Below, piece by piece: positions 34,673 through 42,658 of a stretch of 64,000 nt of DNA. How positions within the stretch are numbered: position 1 is the stretch's first letter; each line of letters begins with the position of its first letter. The DNA comes from CAYTSA01 sp964440345 (GTDB lineage: Bacteria > Desulfobacterota > Desulfovibrionia > Desulfovibrionales > Desulfovibrionaceae). The stretch lies in assembly GCA_964440345.1 (NCBI GenBank), contig CAYTSA010000001.1, forward strand, positions 62,001 to 126,000. The letters are read 5' to 3'. The notes below the pieces were generated by a model, which searched no databases, was not told the DNA's origin, and saw only the letters and a program-made list of their open reading frames with translations. Position numbers and translations under genes: made by a program.

Positions 34673-35236
34673 ATGCGCTTTATCCCTTTTTTGTGCGTCT
34701 GCATGCTTTGCGCCGTCAGTATCGCCGGCTGCGCCGGCAAAATTTCTTCTCCAGATGACGGCTCTGGAGTTGTCAGTCAAGGCAACGATCCTGTCAATCA
34801 GGGCTACTACTATGAATTCGACGATATTCTTGTGCCTCAGGAAATTGAGTTACAAGCAGACAGTTCTTTTTTACTCGAAACTCCCACCACCAAAGCCGGC
34901 GTTTTGGTCTTCGAGGGCAAAGTGGAGCGCATCTCTTTGACCAATTTCTTCATTAATAACATGCCTAAAGACAATTGGACCATGACGAGCGCCATTAAAG
35001 GCATGCGCACAATCCTTATTTTTGAAAAACCCATGCGCTACGGAATTATCAATATTACAGACTCTACCTACACCACGCGCGTAGAGATATGGGTGTCGCC
35101 ACGCGAAAGCGGGCCGCGCCCCATGAGAACACTGGAGCCGGAAGCAGAGCCTACAAAAGATTCGCTGCAACCGCCAGAAGCCGAGCCTGATTTCCAGATT
35201 GCTCCGCCAGTTCAGGAACAAGGTTTAAGCAACTAG
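34673..35236 (+). CDS. Conserved-looking lipoprotein of unknown function
   Basis: 187 residues starting with a lipoprotein signal and lipobox SIAGC (Cys20). The mature part has YYYEFDDILVPQEIEL, GVLVFEGKVE, and an alternating-strand segment with MTSAIKGMRTILIFEKPMRYGIINI that looks like a small beta domain. The last ~50 residues are Pro/Glu-rich. GGAG precedes the ATG. The stop TAG shares its last base with the GTG start of coaBC, so the genes are coupled. I do not recognise a function. Confidence 0.85.
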   Translation: MRFIPFLCVCMLCAVSIAGCAGKISSPDDGSGVVSQGNDPVNQGYYYEFDDILVPQEIELQADSSFLLETPTTKAGVLVFEGKVERISLTNFFINNMPKDNWTMTSAIKGMRTILIFEKPMRYGIINITDSTYTTRVEIWVSPRESGPRPMRTLEPEAEPTKDSLQPPEAEPDFQIAPPVQEQGLSN

Positions 35237-36453
35237 TGGAACACCTGCTTTTTACGCAAGTTGTTTCCGGACGAATCCACCTGGGCGTCACAGGGTCTGT
35301 AGCCGCTGTCAAGTGCCCAGAACTTCTTCGCATGTGGACGAAATCCGGCGTTAGCGTGGGCGCCACGCTGACACAGGCTGCCTGCAGCTTTCTCACGCCA
35401 TTGGCCATGCAAGCCCTAGGCGCTGATCCTGTGTACCAGGCTATGTTCCCTGTCGATCCTGGCGGCGAATATGCTCACCTTGCGCCAGGGCGCACTGCAA
35501 ACGCAATGGTTATTGCGCCTGCTTCAGCCAACACGCTGGCTAAAATTGCCCACGGCTTGGCGGACGACATGCTCTCGTGCCAGGTGCTTTCCTTTTCAGG
35601 ACCTCTTGTTCTGTCTCCAGCCATGAATCACGTCATGTGGCGCAATCCTGCTGTTCAACAAAACTGGTCCCTCTGTAAACAACGCGGCCATGTTTGCATA
35701 GAACCGGATTCTGGCGATCTGGCGTGCGGAGATACAGACGCCGGCCGCCTGCCGGCTATAGAACGGCTTTATCTCCATGGCTTACGCGCAATGGCGCCAC
35801 AGGATTTGGCTGGCGCTAGAGTTCTGGTTACACTAGGTCCTACCAGTGAGCCGTGGGATGCAGTCCGCCGATGGACCAACCCTTCTTCCGGGCGCATGGG
35901 TATTGCCGTTTGTCTTGCCGCCTGGTTGCGTGGCGCTTCGGTTATAGCAGTATGCGGCCCGACGTCTTTATGGATTCCTCCCGAAATCGCCCGCATAGAG
36001 GCAACAACCGCCAAGGCGATGTATACAGCGTGCGCTGACCTTTGGCCGAACATGGATATCGGCTGCTTTACCGCTGCTGTTGCAGATTTTTCACCAGTAC
36101 TTCACACACGCGGCAAATACAAAAAAAGTGACGCGCAAGACGAAGATTTGCGCATTTCGTTTACCCGTACTCCCGACATACTGGCCTCCATGGGAAAAGC
36201 TAAAAAAAAATCGCAAAAGATTCTTGCGTTTGCAGCTGAGAGCGACAACCTGGAGCGCAACGCCCTTAGCAAGCTGCAACGCAAAAACGCCGACGTCATC
36301 GCAGCCAATCGTATAGGCGGCGCCAACGCCGGCTTTGGCGTAACGACCAACACTCTTTTTGTTGCAGACACGCATGGCCGGCAGGAACACTGGAACACAG
36401 CCCCCAAAACCTCTCTTGCCTGGAATTTGATGCAATGGCTCGCTACATTGTAG
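35236..36453 (+). CDS. coaBC: Bifunctional phosphopantothenoylcysteine decarboxylase/synthetase
   Basis: Makes 4'-phosphopantetheine for CoA from 4'-phosphopantothenate, Cys and CTP. CoaC half (1-~185): LGVTGSVAAVKCPELLR, the His in YAHLAPGR, APASANTLAKIAHGLADD, PAMNHVMW and the substrate-clamp Cys in ACGDTDAGR. CoaB half: TLGPTSEPWDAVRRWTNPSSGRMG with the catalytic Asn, AAVADF, and the Lys in KYKKSD. 405 residues, GTG start overlapping the lipoprotein stop by one base. Confidence 0.95.
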   Translation: MEHLLFTQVVSGRIHLGVTGSVAAVKCPELLRMWTKSGVSVGATLTQAACSFLTPLAMQALGADPVYQAMFPVDPGGEYAHLAPGRTANAMVIAPASANTLAKIAHGLADDMLSCQVLSFSGPLVLSPAMNHVMWRNPAVQQNWSLCKQRGHVCIEPDSGDLACGDTDAGRLPAIERLYLHGLRAMAPQDLAGARVLVTLGPTSEPWDAVRRWTNPSSGRMGIAVCLAAWLRGASVIAVCGPTSLWIPPEIARIEATTAKAMYTACADLWPNMDIGCFTAAVADFSPVLHTRGKYKKSDAQDEDLRISFTRTPDILASMGKAKKKSQKILAFAAESDNLERNALSKLQRKNADVIAANRIGGANAGFGVTTNTLFVADTHGRQEHWNTAPKTSLAWNLMQWLATL

Positions 36454-36938
36454 GAGAATCAGAAACTGCCCGCCAGTGGCGCGCATTTGGATTACAAACT
36501 CTTCTAAACGACGAACCAGAGCACTGGCCGTCGCCCTGGCGCGAGGCTTGGTCCAAGTGCTCTCCCCGCTGCCACGCTGTCTGGACTTACACACGCCTGG
36601 GCGGAGACTTGACAGGCGAACCAGACATGCAGCGCCGCAACGCCCTGCAACAATGCATTGCAGCCGCCCAATGGCCGCGTGGCGCCATTTCTTTTTGGCC
36701 AATTGCTTTTCCGAAAAATGAATCTACGTCTATGAATAGCTACATGTTCCTTGCCGGATTACGGAATATCCAGCCATCTCTTGTCGTTTTTTTTGATGAT
36801 GACTCCAAAGCAACACAACAGGCTGCATCCGCCATTTCCGCCATTATTCCCCGGCACAATATTTTTTTTCTCCCGTCTTTAGACGCATTTGATCCTGAGG
36901 CGCACGCCGCCGCGGTCAAAACGCTTCCCTCGCCTTAG
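36435..36938 (+). CDS. Protein of unknown function, coupled to coaBC
   Basis: 167 residues, starting within the last 19 bases of coaBC in another frame, so probably translated with it. It has no signal peptide. Segments include YIVGESETARQWRAFGLQTLL, RCHAVWTYTRLGGDL, RGAISFWPIAFPKNES and PSLVVFFDDDSKATQQA. The last of these resembles a Rossmann-like strand followed by acidic residues. I do not recognise the family. The next ~590 bases hold no gene. Confidence 0.7.
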   Translation: MARYIVGESETARQWRAFGLQTLLNDEPEHWPSPWREAWSKCSPRCHAVWTYTRLGGDLTGEPDMQRRNALQQCIAAAQWPRGAISFWPIAFPKNESTSMNSYMFLAGLRNIQPSLVVFFDDDSKATQQAASAISAIIPRHNIFFLPSLDAFDPEAHAAAVKTLPSP

Positions 36939-36950
36939 AGCATCGACGCT

Positions 36951-37005
36951 CGCGCATTTTCGCGTTGAGCCAACCCTCGCTTCTATAATGAGGTACAATT
37001 GTTCA
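36951..37005 (-). repeat. Dispersed palindromic repeat (family P), copy 3
   Basis: On the minus strand this reads TGAACAATTGTACC, then AAGCGAGGGTTGGCTCAACG and CGAAAATGCGCG, aligning with the copies at 2432, 10296 and 46731. The first palindrome is the most eroded of the four. It follows a small hairpin (GAGC / GCTC) near 36938-36951. Confidence 0.55.
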
Positions 37006-37107
37006 GGTAACTGCAAAGAGCATTTACACATTTTCATTGATTGCGCATACAGGCAAACAGACTTCACCAAAGAGGCGCCACCGCCATGTTCCAAGGCGAA
37101 AAGCGCT

Positions 37108-37221
37108 AGAGCATTTCAACTGTGAAATGCTCTGCAAGGATTTGCTTGCAAAGCATTGGCGTGAAATGCTTGTAGACGGGCTTTGCCCGCCGTAATGCGA
37201 GCATTTCAAACGTCAAATGCT
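37108..37221 (+). repeat. Hairpin-rich repeat (family H), copy 1
   Basis: 114-base element. It opens with a perfect 11-bp hairpin, AGAGCATTTCA / TGAAATGCTCT with a 4-base loop. Then come TGCAAG / CTTGCA, a GACGGGC / GCCCGCC hairpin with TTT loop, and an AGCATTT / AAATGCT pair. 62 bases (37123-37184) are identical to the copy at 46575-46636 in the same orientation. From 37222 to 37529 there is no gene; a 7-bp hairpin ACCTGGC / GCCAGGT lies at 37373-37393 and the rest is unexplained. Confidence 0.7.
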
Positions 37222-37529
37222 ATATAGACTCTAACTTTATGCTCAATGGAGTATCAAGACAGACTATTTGGGAGGGCGGCCGCAAGGGTCGTTCCTACGC
37301 TATAACGTATTGATAGACCATATCGTGCGGGCGCGGAGCTGAGGCAAATCCTTCCAAACCTGTAGCCGGATTACCTGGCCTGCGCTGCCAGGTGGTGGAA
37401 TCTGGTCCGTTCGTTCACTAGTCCATTCGTTTACTTTTCTATACGATGTCTTTGTGGTAGTATGAAAACTGAATCAGCTATTGATCACGCGCTTTGAATC
37501 TTTATTGGGCATATCAAGGAGTTACTGCA

Positions 37530-38933
37530 GTGCAACTTCTATTACCATTTTGGACTTTTTTTTCTACCTGCAGTAGAATGAAGCGCCTGTCTTCGTTTTC
37601 CTTTTCGCTGCTGTTCGTTTTTTTTATTCCATTTTTAATCGTCTTTATTTCCGACCTTGACGCTGCTGCAAACGACAAGACGTCTGCAGCGCATTCTCCG
37701 TTTCATGTGCATACAGTTGTCATTCAAGGGCCTATTACGCCGATTCAAAAGGATCTTCTTGAGTCTGCTCTGGACTCGGCCGTCAGCAACAAAGCCGACA
37801 TGCTTTTGCTGCAGTTGGACACGCCAGGCGGCTTAGTCACCACAATGCGCGACATGGTGAAGCTTATGTTGAACGCGCCTTTTCCCGTGTGTGTCTGGGT
37901 GGGACCGTCAGGCGCTCATGCAGCCAGCGCAGGAGTTTTCTTGGTTGCAGCGTCTTCACTTGCCGGCATGAGCCCGCAAGCAACCATTGGCGCTGCCTCT
38001 CCTGTTTCCATGGGAGGCGAAGATGTTCCTGAGACCATGTCTCAGAAGATCATCAACGACATCACCAGTCTTTTGCGGTCTATTGCAGAAACCAGAAACC
38101 GCAATGTTGAATGGTATTCTGCATCCGTTACGGACGCAATCAGCGTAACTGCTCAAGAGGCTGTCATGTTGAAAGTTGTTGAATTTGTTGCTGAAGATGT
38201 CAACGATTTTTTGACTCAAGCAGGGAGACGCGGCGTACCGTTTCACGCGAAACAGTTGCGGTTTTCACCAGACACAGTCACTGTATCGGATTACACGCCA
38301 GGAATACGGCATGCATTTCTTGCTTGGTTGCTGCATCCTCAAATCGCGTATCTGCTCTTACTTGGGGGCATGGCTGGATTGTTTTTTGAATTAACCAATC
38401 CTGGAGCAATTTTTCCCGGCGTGTTTGGCGGTTTGTGTCTCTTGGTCAGTTTATACGCCATGTCTGTATTACCCACAAACACTGCTGGCGTTCTTTTGAT
38501 TCTTTTTTCCATTGTATTGTATCTTATGGAAATCAAGATCACCAGTTTTGGCTTGCTTGGTGTAGCAGGCACAGTGTGCCTGCTTATCGGGTCCATGATT
38601 CTTTTCCCTTCTGGCCAAGGATTTTCCTTGCCCATATCAACAATCTTGCCCACAGTACTTGTTATCAGCAGTCTCATGTTTTTGGCTGTGTATTTAGTAG
38701 CCAAAGCTTACCGCACAAGGCCACAAACAGGCAGCGAAGCTTTGTCCGGAGAGATTGGCAAAGTCCAAGAGTGGAGCAGTTCTTCCGGCAAGGTGTATTT
38801 ACAAGGCGCCTTATGGAATGCAGTAAGTAATGAAACCATTACATTGCAGCATGGCGAAGCTGTACGCATTGTTGGACGCAAAGGATTGACGCTAGTCGTA
38901 ACGCCGGCGTCCAAACCTTCTTTAATGGTCTAA
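37530..38933 (+). CDS. nfeD: NfeD-family membrane serine protease
   Basis: ClpP-class membrane protease of the NfeD/STOPP type, paired with the slipin gene 14 bases downstream. After a signal-anchor, the protease domain (about 60-270) has LLLQLDTPGGLVTTMRDMVK and the catalytic Ser in GAHAASAGVFLVAAS. Then come several membrane segments and an OB-fold NfeD tail (GKVQEWSSSSGKVYLQG). The frame is open from 37494; I chose GTG 37530 because AAGGAG lies 8 bases upstream, giving 467 residues. ATG 37578, starting directly at the hydrophobic signal, is an alternative. Confidence 0.9.
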   Translation: MQLLLPFWTFFSTCSRMKRLSSFSFSLLFVFFIPFLIVFISDLDAAANDKTSAAHSPFHVHTVVIQGPITPIQKDLLESALDSAVSNKADMLLLQLDTPGGLVTTMRDMVKLMLNAPFPVCVWVGPSGAHAASAGVFLVAASSLAGMSPQATIGAASPVSMGGEDVPETMSQKIINDITSLLRSIAETRNRNVEWYSASVTDAISVTAQEAVMLKVVEFVAEDVNDFLTQAGRRGVPFHAKQLRFSPDTVTVSDYTPGIRHAFLAWLLHPQIAYLLLLGGMAGLFFELTNPGAIFPGVFGGLCLLVSLYAMSVLPTNTAGVLLILFSIVLYLMEIKITSFGLLGVAGTVCLLIGSMILFPSGQGFSLPISTILPTVLVISSLMFLAVYLVAKAYRTRPQTGSEALSGEIGKVQEWSSSSGKVYLQGALWNAVSNETITLQHGEAVRIVGRKGLTLVVTPASKPSLMV

Positions 38934-38947
38934 ATGAGGAGATTGAC

Positions 38948-39685
38948 ATGTACGCATATGCGTTTCTTTTTATAATTCTTATCCTTATCCTTTTTTCCGC
39001 ACTCCGCGTACTCAATGAATATGAAAGGGGCGTCATCTTTCGTCTGGGCCGTGTTATTCAAGCCAAGGGACCTGGCCTGATTTTTCTCATTCCCATCATA
39101 GATAAAATGGTGAAAGTAAGTTTACGCATTCTTACTCTGGATGTCCCTAACCAGGATGTCATTACTAAAGACAACGTCTCTATCAAAGTGAATGCGGTTG
39201 TGTATTTTCGGGTTCTTGAACCTATTAAAGCTATAATTGAGGTTGAAGACTATCTCTTTGCCACTTCTCAATTAGCTCAAACTACACTGCGCAGCGTATG
39301 TGGCGGACATGAGTTGGATGAGATTCTTACTCACAGGGAAAAAGTGAACACAAAAGTACAAAGTATTCTGGACAGTCAAACAGACCCCTGGGGCATTAAG
39401 GTTCTTACTGTTGAACTTAAATACATTGATTTACCACAAGAAATGCAGCGAGCAATGGCTCGTCAAGCCGAAGCGGAGCGAGACAGGAGAGCGAAAGTCA
39501 TCAATGCGCAAGGTGAATATCAAGCAGCAAACAAATTAGCTGAAGCAGCCGCCATTATACAGGATTATCCAGAAGCTTTGCAGTTACGTTTTTTACAAAC
39601 CATGAATGAAATGGCGTCTGAGTCAAATTCGACCATTATTCCCATTCCGCTTTCAATTTTTGAAACCTTGAGCCGCAAGAAGTGA
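38948..39685 (+). CDS. Slipin (stomatin/prohibitin-family membrane protein)
   Basis: 245-residue SPFH-domain protein. An N-terminal membrane hairpin (about 3-22) is followed by LNEYERGVIFRLGRV, GPGLIFLIPIIDKMVKVSLR, DVPNQDVITKDNVSIKVNAVVYFRV, a coiled coil rich in Ala/Glu (QAEAERDRRAKVINAQGEYQ), and a final IIPIPLSIFETL. Forms membrane scaffolds; NfeD proteases cleave partner slipins in archaea. AGGAG precedes the ATG. Downstream, 39686-39989 is AT-rich with no gene, only a GATGCATT / AATGCATC hairpin at 39740-39757 and a TATAAT at 39968. Confidence 0.94.
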   Translation: MYAYAFLFIILILILFSALRVLNEYERGVIFRLGRVIQAKGPGLIFLIPIIDKMVKVSLRILTLDVPNQDVITKDNVSIKVNAVVYFRVLEPIKAIIEVEDYLFATSQLAQTTLRSVCGGHELDEILTHREKVNTKVQSILDSQTDPWGIKVLTVELKYIDLPQEMQRAMARQAEAERDRRAKVINAQGEYQAANKLAEAAAIIQDYPEALQLRFLQTMNEMASESNSTIIPIPLSIFETLSRKK

Positions 39686-39989
39686 CGTTAATTTTCTTGC
39701 CATAACGCTGATACTTTACTAGATACAACTCCAGACAGAGATGCATTCAAATGCATCAACTATTTTCCTTGGGCATGAATAATGCTACAGCACTTTATAT
39801 TCACTACATTTAATGCATTAACAGCCTCTAACATCTTAAATTTTTCTCTTCTTAATCATGAATCATCATATTGTACTGTAATGCAATTAATCGCTAACCT
39901 TCAGACATCATATTTTTTTCAGCAAATTGTACATTCCTTTTCATAACTTTTTGCACTCATTCATTCTTATAATGTAAAGAGAGACAATC

Positions 39990-41003
39990 ATGAAAGTTCT
40001 TATCACAGGCGCTGCGGGATTCATTGGGTTTCATCTTTCTTATCGTCTTCTACAAGAAGGTCATACTGTCGTTGGCTTAGATAATTTAAATGACTATTAT
40101 TCTGTTCAACTTAAGAAAGCCAGGCTCGCCATATTACAAGAGTTTGAAACGTTTACGCACGCGAATATACATCTTGAAGATCCTGAGAATGTTTTAAAGC
40201 TTTTTTCAAACGCATCGTTCAGTCACGTAGTGAATCTTGCCGCCCAAGCTGGCGTACGCTATAGTTTGGAAAATCCACATGCATACACAAAGACAAACAT
40301 CGAGGGACTACTCAATATTTTAGAGGGCTGCCGAAGATACCCAGTAGAACATCTTGTGTATGCATCTTCAAGCTCAGTATATGGTTTGAATACCAAAATG
40401 CCCTTTAGTGTTAATGATCCCGTGGATCATCCCATCAGCTTATACGCCGCCACTAAAAAGGGGAGTGAAATGATGGCCCATGTGTATGCGCATCTGTTCA
40501 ACATACCAAGCACTGGGTTAAGGTTTTTTACTGTGTATGGTCCATGGGGCCGTCCTGACATGGCTTTATTTCTTTTTACAGATGCAATACTCAAAGATGA
40601 ACCTATTAATGTATTTAATTATGGCAAAATGCGGCGCGACTTTACATATATTGATGATATCATTGAGGGAGTTGTCAGGGTTATGGGCATCCCCCCAGCG
40701 CCGCAACCTGAGCTTTCTGCAGGATCATATGGGCCGGCAACTAGCTGTGCCCCACACACTATTTTTAATATTGGCAACAACAAGACAGAAGAGCTCACTC
40801 GCTACATAGAGATTATAGAAGAGAATCTTGGCCGCAAAGCTAAAAAGAATCTTCTTCCTTTACAACCAGGGGATGTACCTGAAACGTACGCAGACATCGA
40901 CGCACTGGTTGAAGCAACCGGATTTTCTCCTTCCACTTCCATTGAAGTTGGCATTAAAAATTTTATTGAGTGGTATCTTTCATACTACAAAATATCTTTG
41001 TAA
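39990..41003 (+). CDS. NAD-dependent nucleotide-sugar epimerase (UDP-glucuronate 4-epimerase type)
   Basis: Short-chain dehydrogenase-type epimerase of 337 residues, for capsule or LPS sugar supply. NAD motif GAAGFIGFHLSYRL; DNLNDYYSVQLKKARL is characteristic of the CapI/LspL UDP-glucuronate group. NLAAQAGVRYSLENPHAY, the catalytic SSSSVYG and YAATK, TVYGPWGRPDMALFLFTDAI, and MRRDFTYIDDIIEGVVR are also present. No other sugar genes are adjacent; rfaE1 lies 2.6 kb downstream. Base composition is AT-rich like the whole 37-46.5 kb block. Confidence 0.92.
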   Translation: MKVLITGAAGFIGFHLSYRLLQEGHTVVGLDNLNDYYSVQLKKARLAILQEFETFTHANIHLEDPENVLKLFSNASFSHVVNLAAQAGVRYSLENPHAYTKTNIEGLLNILEGCRRYPVEHLVYASSSSVYGLNTKMPFSVNDPVDHPISLYAATKKGSEMMAHVYAHLFNIPSTGLRFFTVYGPWGRPDMALFLFTDAILKDEPINVFNYGKMRRDFTYIDDIIEGVVRVMGIPPAPQPELSAGSYGPATSCAPHTIFNIGNNKTEELTRYIEIIEENLGRKAKKNLLPLQPGDVPETYADIDALVEATGFSPSTSIEVGIKNFIEWYLSYYKISL

Positions 41004-41077
41004 GAGTTGACACCATTTCAAGGCTTCAGTAGCTGTAAGGTCGTGAGCACGTCATAACGATCAAACAGGATTGTATT

Positions 41078-41368
41078 ATGGACTTCAAAAAGCTAAAGAG
41101 CGAGATGGAGACGGTTTTTTCAAGGATTTCAGAATCAGCTTTGGCTGGCGATATACCAGATGAATCTGATGCTTCAACATTATTGCGCTTAGCCAGACAA
41201 ATGCAGTCAGCTGCAAACGAATCGTGGTTATCTGAGTGCGAGGATTTTGTCCATTTGACAAATCAGTTGCTTCATTCTGTGAAGAAACAACAAACTCAGG
41301 ACGCCATTATGATTGTCGAATCACTGAACGATGCGCAAATGTATTGTCACGAGACATACCGCTTGTAA
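41078..41368 (+). CDS. Small helical protein of unknown function
   Basis: 96 residues, wholly soluble and predicted helical (MDFKKLKSEMETVFSRISES, DASTLLRLARQMQSAANESW, FVHLTNQLLHSVKKQQ, AIMIVESLNDAQMYCHETY). No family recognised. It ends 2 bases before a parS-like site and 41 bases before parA, in the same orientation, so it may be expressed with parA. Confidence 0.7.
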   Translation: MDFKKLKSEMETVFSRISESALAGDIPDESDASTLLRLARQMQSAANESWLSECEDFVHLTNQLLHSVKKQQTQDAIMIVESLNDAQMYCHETYRL

Positions 41369-41370
41369 TA

Positions 41371-41386
41371 TGTTTCCCGTGAAACA
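41371..41386 (+). promoter_or_regulatory. parS-like centromere site 1
   Basis: TGTTTCCCGTGAAACA differs at one base from the common bacterial parS consensus TGTTTCACGTGAAACA. It lies just upstream of parA. ParB would load here and spread to organise the origin region. Confidence 0.88.
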
Positions 41387-41409
41387 TTTCTGACAAGAGA
41401 GGTCAATCA

Positions 41410-42183
41410 GTGTCCAGGCGAATAGCTATTGCCAACCAAAAAGGCGGCGTCGGGAAAACGACGACAGCTACCAATTTGGCTTCTGCTTTGGCCATCATGG
41501 AAAAACATGTTTTGCTTGTGGATTGCGACCCGCAAGCGAATAGCACCAGCGGGCTTGGGATTGAGGCTGAACAAGTGACTGGCACATTGTACTCAGCTTT
41601 TTTTGATCCAGTAAAATCCAGCAGTCTCATTTACAAAACGAGTTCACCGTATTTACACGTTCTACCTTCAAGCCAAGATCTCGTTGGCGCTGAAATTGAA
41701 CTGGTGGACAAAATGGGCCGCGAATATTATCTGAAAGAAGTACTTGATGCCATTGAAGGCCCTTACGACTATATCTTGTTGGACTGCCCTCCCTCTCTTG
41801 GTTTGCTGACCCTCAACGCCTTGTGCGCCGCCAATGAACTTCTTATTCCCTTGCAATGCGAGTATTTTGCCTTGGAAGGCATTGTCAAACTTCTCCAAAC
41901 GTATGAGCAGGTGAAGAAACGATTGAATCCCCAATTGGCTTTGCTTGGCGTCTTGCTCACTATGTATGACGTTCGGAACAAACTTTCACGGCAAGTGAAA
42001 AATGAAGTCAGGAAGTGTTTCCCCGACCATATTTTCGAAACAATTATACCCAGGAACGTTAGATTATCCGAAGCTCCAAGCTTTGGTAAATCAATCATAA
42101 ATTATGATATCAAATCAAAAGGCGCTGAGGCTTACCTGACGCTCGCAAAAGAAGTTGTGCTTCGAAAACAAAAAACTGCTTAG
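41410..42183 (+). CDS. parA: Chromosome partitioning ATPase ParA (Soj)
   Basis: Walker-type ATPase that segregates ParB-parS complexes on the nucleoid. 257 residues, GTG start. Deviant Walker A KGGVGKTTTATNLA (about 10-23), DCDPQANSTSGLGIE, DYILLDCPPSLGLLTLNAL (A'/B motifs), and the C-terminal IIPRNVRLSEAPSFGKSIINYD, typical of chromosomal rather than plasmid ParA. Followed not by parB but by an antisense gene. Confidence 0.97.
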   Translation: MSRRIAIANQKGGVGKTTTATNLASALAIMEKHVLLVDCDPQANSTSGLGIEAEQVTGTLYSAFFDPVKSSSLIYKTSSPYLHVLPSSQDLVGAEIELVDKMGREYYLKEVLDAIEGPYDYILLDCPPSLGLLTLNALCAANELLIPLQCEYFALEGIVKLLQTYEQVKKRLNPQLALLGVLLTMYDVRNKLSRQVKNEVRKCFPDHIFETIIPRNVRLSEAPSFGKSIINYDIKSKGAEAYLTLAKEVVLRKQKTA

Positions 42184-42186
42184 CGT

Positions 42187-42594
42187 CTATTTACACTCAC
42201 ACACAGGCGTGCATTCGAATTTCATACAATCTTTGAAATGGCGTTTGGTAACACGGGAATGGCAATGCAAACACTCAAAAGACACCAAACCGCCAATATT
42301 CGCCGCCTTCAGCCAGAATTTACGGGGAGAATCATCCTCCCAATTATCAGAGGCTGCGCCGCAATGGCCGCAAACAACGTCTGCACATACAGGATACTTG
42401 AAATCCCAGTAGTCTTTCAAAGCTTGCCAATCTTCCATTGGCTCGGGTCTCACGGTCTCTTCTTTTCTATTCAAGCCAAGGGATTTCTCAACAATGGCCC
42501 CAACGCAATCCCAGGCTTCGGCAGAAAGCAACACCCCGGTGAGGCGTCCTTTTTCTGTATATACATATTGAACGTGCTCTGTATTCGTCGTCAT
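42187..42594 (-). CDS. Small zinc-ribbon protein with Phd-like N-terminus, antisense between parA and parB
   Basis: 135 residues from ATG 42594 (GGAG about 9 bases upstream); the frame continues to 42765 but over parB. The N-terminus, VQYVYTEKGRLTGVLLSAEAWDCV, resembles the beta-strand/helix start of Phd/YefM-type antitoxins. The C-terminal half has two CxxC pairs, CGHC and CLHC, separated by about 30 residues, as in a zinc ribbon, plus three more Cys at the end (CMKFECTPVCEC). It converges on parA with 3 bases between stops and is divergent from parB, so it separates the two in transcription. Function unknown. Confidence 0.8.
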   Translation of the reverse strand: MTTNTEHVQYVYTEKGRLTGVLLSAEAWDCVGAIVEKSLGLNRKEETVRPEPMEDWQALKDYWDFKYPVCADVVCGHCGAASDNWEDDSPRKFWLKAANIGGLVSFECLHCHSRVTKRHFKDCMKFECTPVCECK

Positions 42595-42658
42595 GCACTC
42601 ATGCTCCTTGTTTTTTTTAACATTGCGTCCTCTTTTCAATTTGTCAAGGAGAGCATCT

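Noticed and set aside
39968..39973. TATAAT considered as the epimerase promoter -10 box
   Set aside because: No -35 box at suitable spacing and it would place the transcript start on the ribosome binding site.
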